From: Winogradskyella eximia | Lineage (GTDB): Bacteria; Bacteroidota; Bacteroidia; Flavobacteriales; Flavobacteriaceae | Assembly: GCF_003386165.1 (NCBI RefSeq) | Contig: NZ_QRDV01000007.1 | Coordinates: 180,691-244,690 of the forward strand | Length of the DNA stretch: 64,000 nt | Direction of reading: 5' to 3' | Part shown: one piece after another, positions 62,795 to 64,000 of the stretch | How positions within the stretch are numbered: the first letter of the stretch is position 1 | Layout of the letters: every line of letters starts with the position of its first letter | The notes under the pieces: model-generated | Told to the model about the DNA's origin: nothing | The model's database searches: none | The model's input: only the letters and a program-made list of their open reading frames with translations | Translations under genes and position numbers: made by a program

Positions 62795-64000
62795 ATGAGC
62801 TGGACACAGTGGTTTATCTTTTTACTCATTTTACAAATCATACATGGCCTAGGTACATGGAAATTATATATTAAAGCAGGCAGAAAACCTTGGGAAGCCT
62901 TTGTACCAGTTTACAACGCTGTAATTTTAATGAAAATTATTTCGCGTCCTTGGTGGTGGGTTATATTAATGTTTTTACCAATTGTAAACCTTATTATGAT
63001 TCCTGCTGCATGGGTAGAAACAGCAAGAGCTTTTGGCAAAGACACTAAACTAGATGCACTTTTATGCATCGTTACATTAGGTTTTTACCTTTACTATCTT
63101 AATTATGTAGCAGGTGTTAATTATGTAGAAAAAAGAAAATTAACTCCTAAAACATCTACAGGAGAATGGATTACCTCCATACTTTTCGCTATTGTAGCAG
63201 CAACTATTGTGCATACGTATTTCTTTCAACCATTTGTAATTCCGTCATCATCTTTAGAGAAATCATTACTGGTTGGTGACTTTCTTATTGTAAGTAAAAT
63301 ACATTACGGACCACGTTTACCAATGACAACTGTTGGCGCACCGATGGTGCATGATACTATTCCTAAATTAGGTACCAAATCGTATTTATTCAATGATCAT
63401 TTTGAAGAACGAAATACGTCTTGGATGAATAAATTACAATTACCATATTTTAGATTCCCTGGTTTTGAAAAAATTGAACGTAATGATATCGTGGTGTTTG
63501 GTCAGCCTGCAGATACCTTGGTGGACATGAATAAGTTTACACCAGATAGAAATTATTACAAACCCATTGACAAAAAAACCAACTTAGTAAAACGTTGTGT
63601 TGGTATACCTGGTGATACTTTAGAAGTTAGAAATGGTATTGTCTATATAAATGGCAAACAAAATAAATTACCTAATAGAGCTAAGGTTCAATTTTCATAC
63701 GATATTGAATTTGCTAATATTACGGCCAATTCTATGTACGAGCTTAGCGAAAAAGTGAAGCCAATTTTAAAAAAGTATGACATCACTGATGGTATTGGTT
63801 ACGATAACCAACGTGAAACATTTATAATACAAGCAACTCAAGAAGCAGCTAAAAAGGCTGTTGTACATCCAAATATAGCCTCAATTACCTTTCATGGTGA
63901 AGATGAAGGCATAAGAGACAGTAGAGTATTTCCTCACGATTTAAAACACAATTGGAACTACAACTTTTTTGGACCTATATGGATTCCTAAAGCTGGTGCC
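62795..64000 (+). CDS. lepB: signal peptidase I (5' part; cut by window end)
   Basis: The ATG at 62795 opens a frame still open at 64000, giving 402 residues. Several N-terminal hydrophobic helices (about 3-20, 47-70, 86-104, 124-142) precede the catalytic domain. The serine region reads FFQPFVIPSSSLEKSLLVGD, and the lysine region reads NLVKRCVGIPGDTLEVRNG. The long insertion between the two boxes is typical of the Bacteroidota enzyme. It is an inner-membrane protease that releases exported proteins from their signal peptides. The C-terminal part lies outside the window. Confidence 0.92.
   Translation, partial: MSWTQWFIFLLILQIIHGLGTWKLYIKAGRKPWEAFVPVYNAVILMKIISRPWWWVILMFLPIVNLIMIPAAWVETARAFGKDTKLDALLCIVTLGFYLYYLNYVAGVNYVEKRKLTPKTSTGEWITSILFAIVAATIVHTYFFQPFVIPSSSLEKSLLVGDFLIVSKIHYGPRLPMTTVGAPMVHDTIPKLGTKSYLFNDHFEERNTSWMNKLQLPYFRFPGFEKIERNDIVVFGQPADTLVDMNKFTPDRNYYKPIDKKTNLVKRCVGIPGDTLEVRNGIVYINGKQNKLPNRAKVQFSYDIEFANITANSMYELSEKVKPILKKYDITDGIGYDNQRETFIIQATQEAAKKAVVHPNIASITFHGEDEGIRDSRVFPHDLKHNWNYNFFGPIWIPKAGA

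Noticed and set aside
1..64000. CRISPR arrays and insertion sequences
   Set aside because: No regularly spaced direct repeats, Cas genes, transposase frames or IS-type terminal repeats were seen.

Overview
The window reads as chromosome of a marine-type member of the Flavobacteriaceae (Bacteroidota). The DNA is AT-rich. Many genes are preceded by the Bacteroidota promoter element TAnnTTTG instead of a -35/-10 pair, and Shine-Dalgarno sequences are mostly absent. Family markers include a type IX secretion sorting domain, lipoproteins with an acidic export signal after the cysteine, type B ribosomal protein L31, a sigma/FecR/TonB-receptor set, GIN-domain proteins, and the gene orders parA-parB-DUF5683-dapB-lepB and udk-ftsB/divIC-mutA-mutB. 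The genus cannot be fixed from this window.

Layout. 1-8.3 kb: DUF4252 lipoproteins, purB, rmuC, a thioesterase, a very small T9SS cargo protein, carB and rpmH. 8.6-16.7 kb: a TPR membrane protein, cardiolipin synthase with a lytic transglycosylase, an alpha/beta hydrolase, a GNAT-like protein, a surface lipoprotein, mtaB and an orphan peptide-binding lipoprotein. 16.8-18.2 kb: a small accessory patch holding a start-less gene remnant, an attC-like inverted-repeat element and two short secreted hypothetical proteins. 18.2-26.7 kb: a PD40 protein, a GlmU-like protein, L31, and DUF4199 / glycosyltransferase / phosphosugar mutase / ABC exporter. 26.7-32.0 kb: a TonB receptor, FecR and an ECF sigma factor, with a divergent Kazal-like lipoprotein. 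32.0-35.5 kb: dps/oxyR and small proteins. 35.6-40.2 kb: DUF4870, PadR, PspC and two GIN proteins. 40.3-46.5 kb: trxB, a run of stress-type small proteins, a semialdehyde dehydrogenase and tRNA-Pro. 46.6-52.7 kb: a PQQ sugar dehydrogenase with cytochrome c, udk, ftsB/divIC and methylmalonyl-CoA mutase. 52.8-64 kb: two M16 peptidases around a dienoyl-CoA-reductase-like SDR, then parAB, DUF5683, dapB and a 5' part of lepB cut by the window end.

Two observations stand out. First, a 30-bp sequence is present twice with only two mismatches: on the minus strand before fecR and on the plus strand before the Kazal-like lipoprotein. The sigma gene has a TAnnTTTG element instead. This suggests one ECF sigma factor switches on both its receptor operon and the divergent surface protein. 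Second, the 750-bp unit at 17171-17920 is shaped like an integron gene cassette: a core site, one short secreted ORF, then a folded attC-like repeat. It abuts a chromosomal gene that has lost its 5' end, and no integrase is visible. Most of the rest is ordinary core genome.
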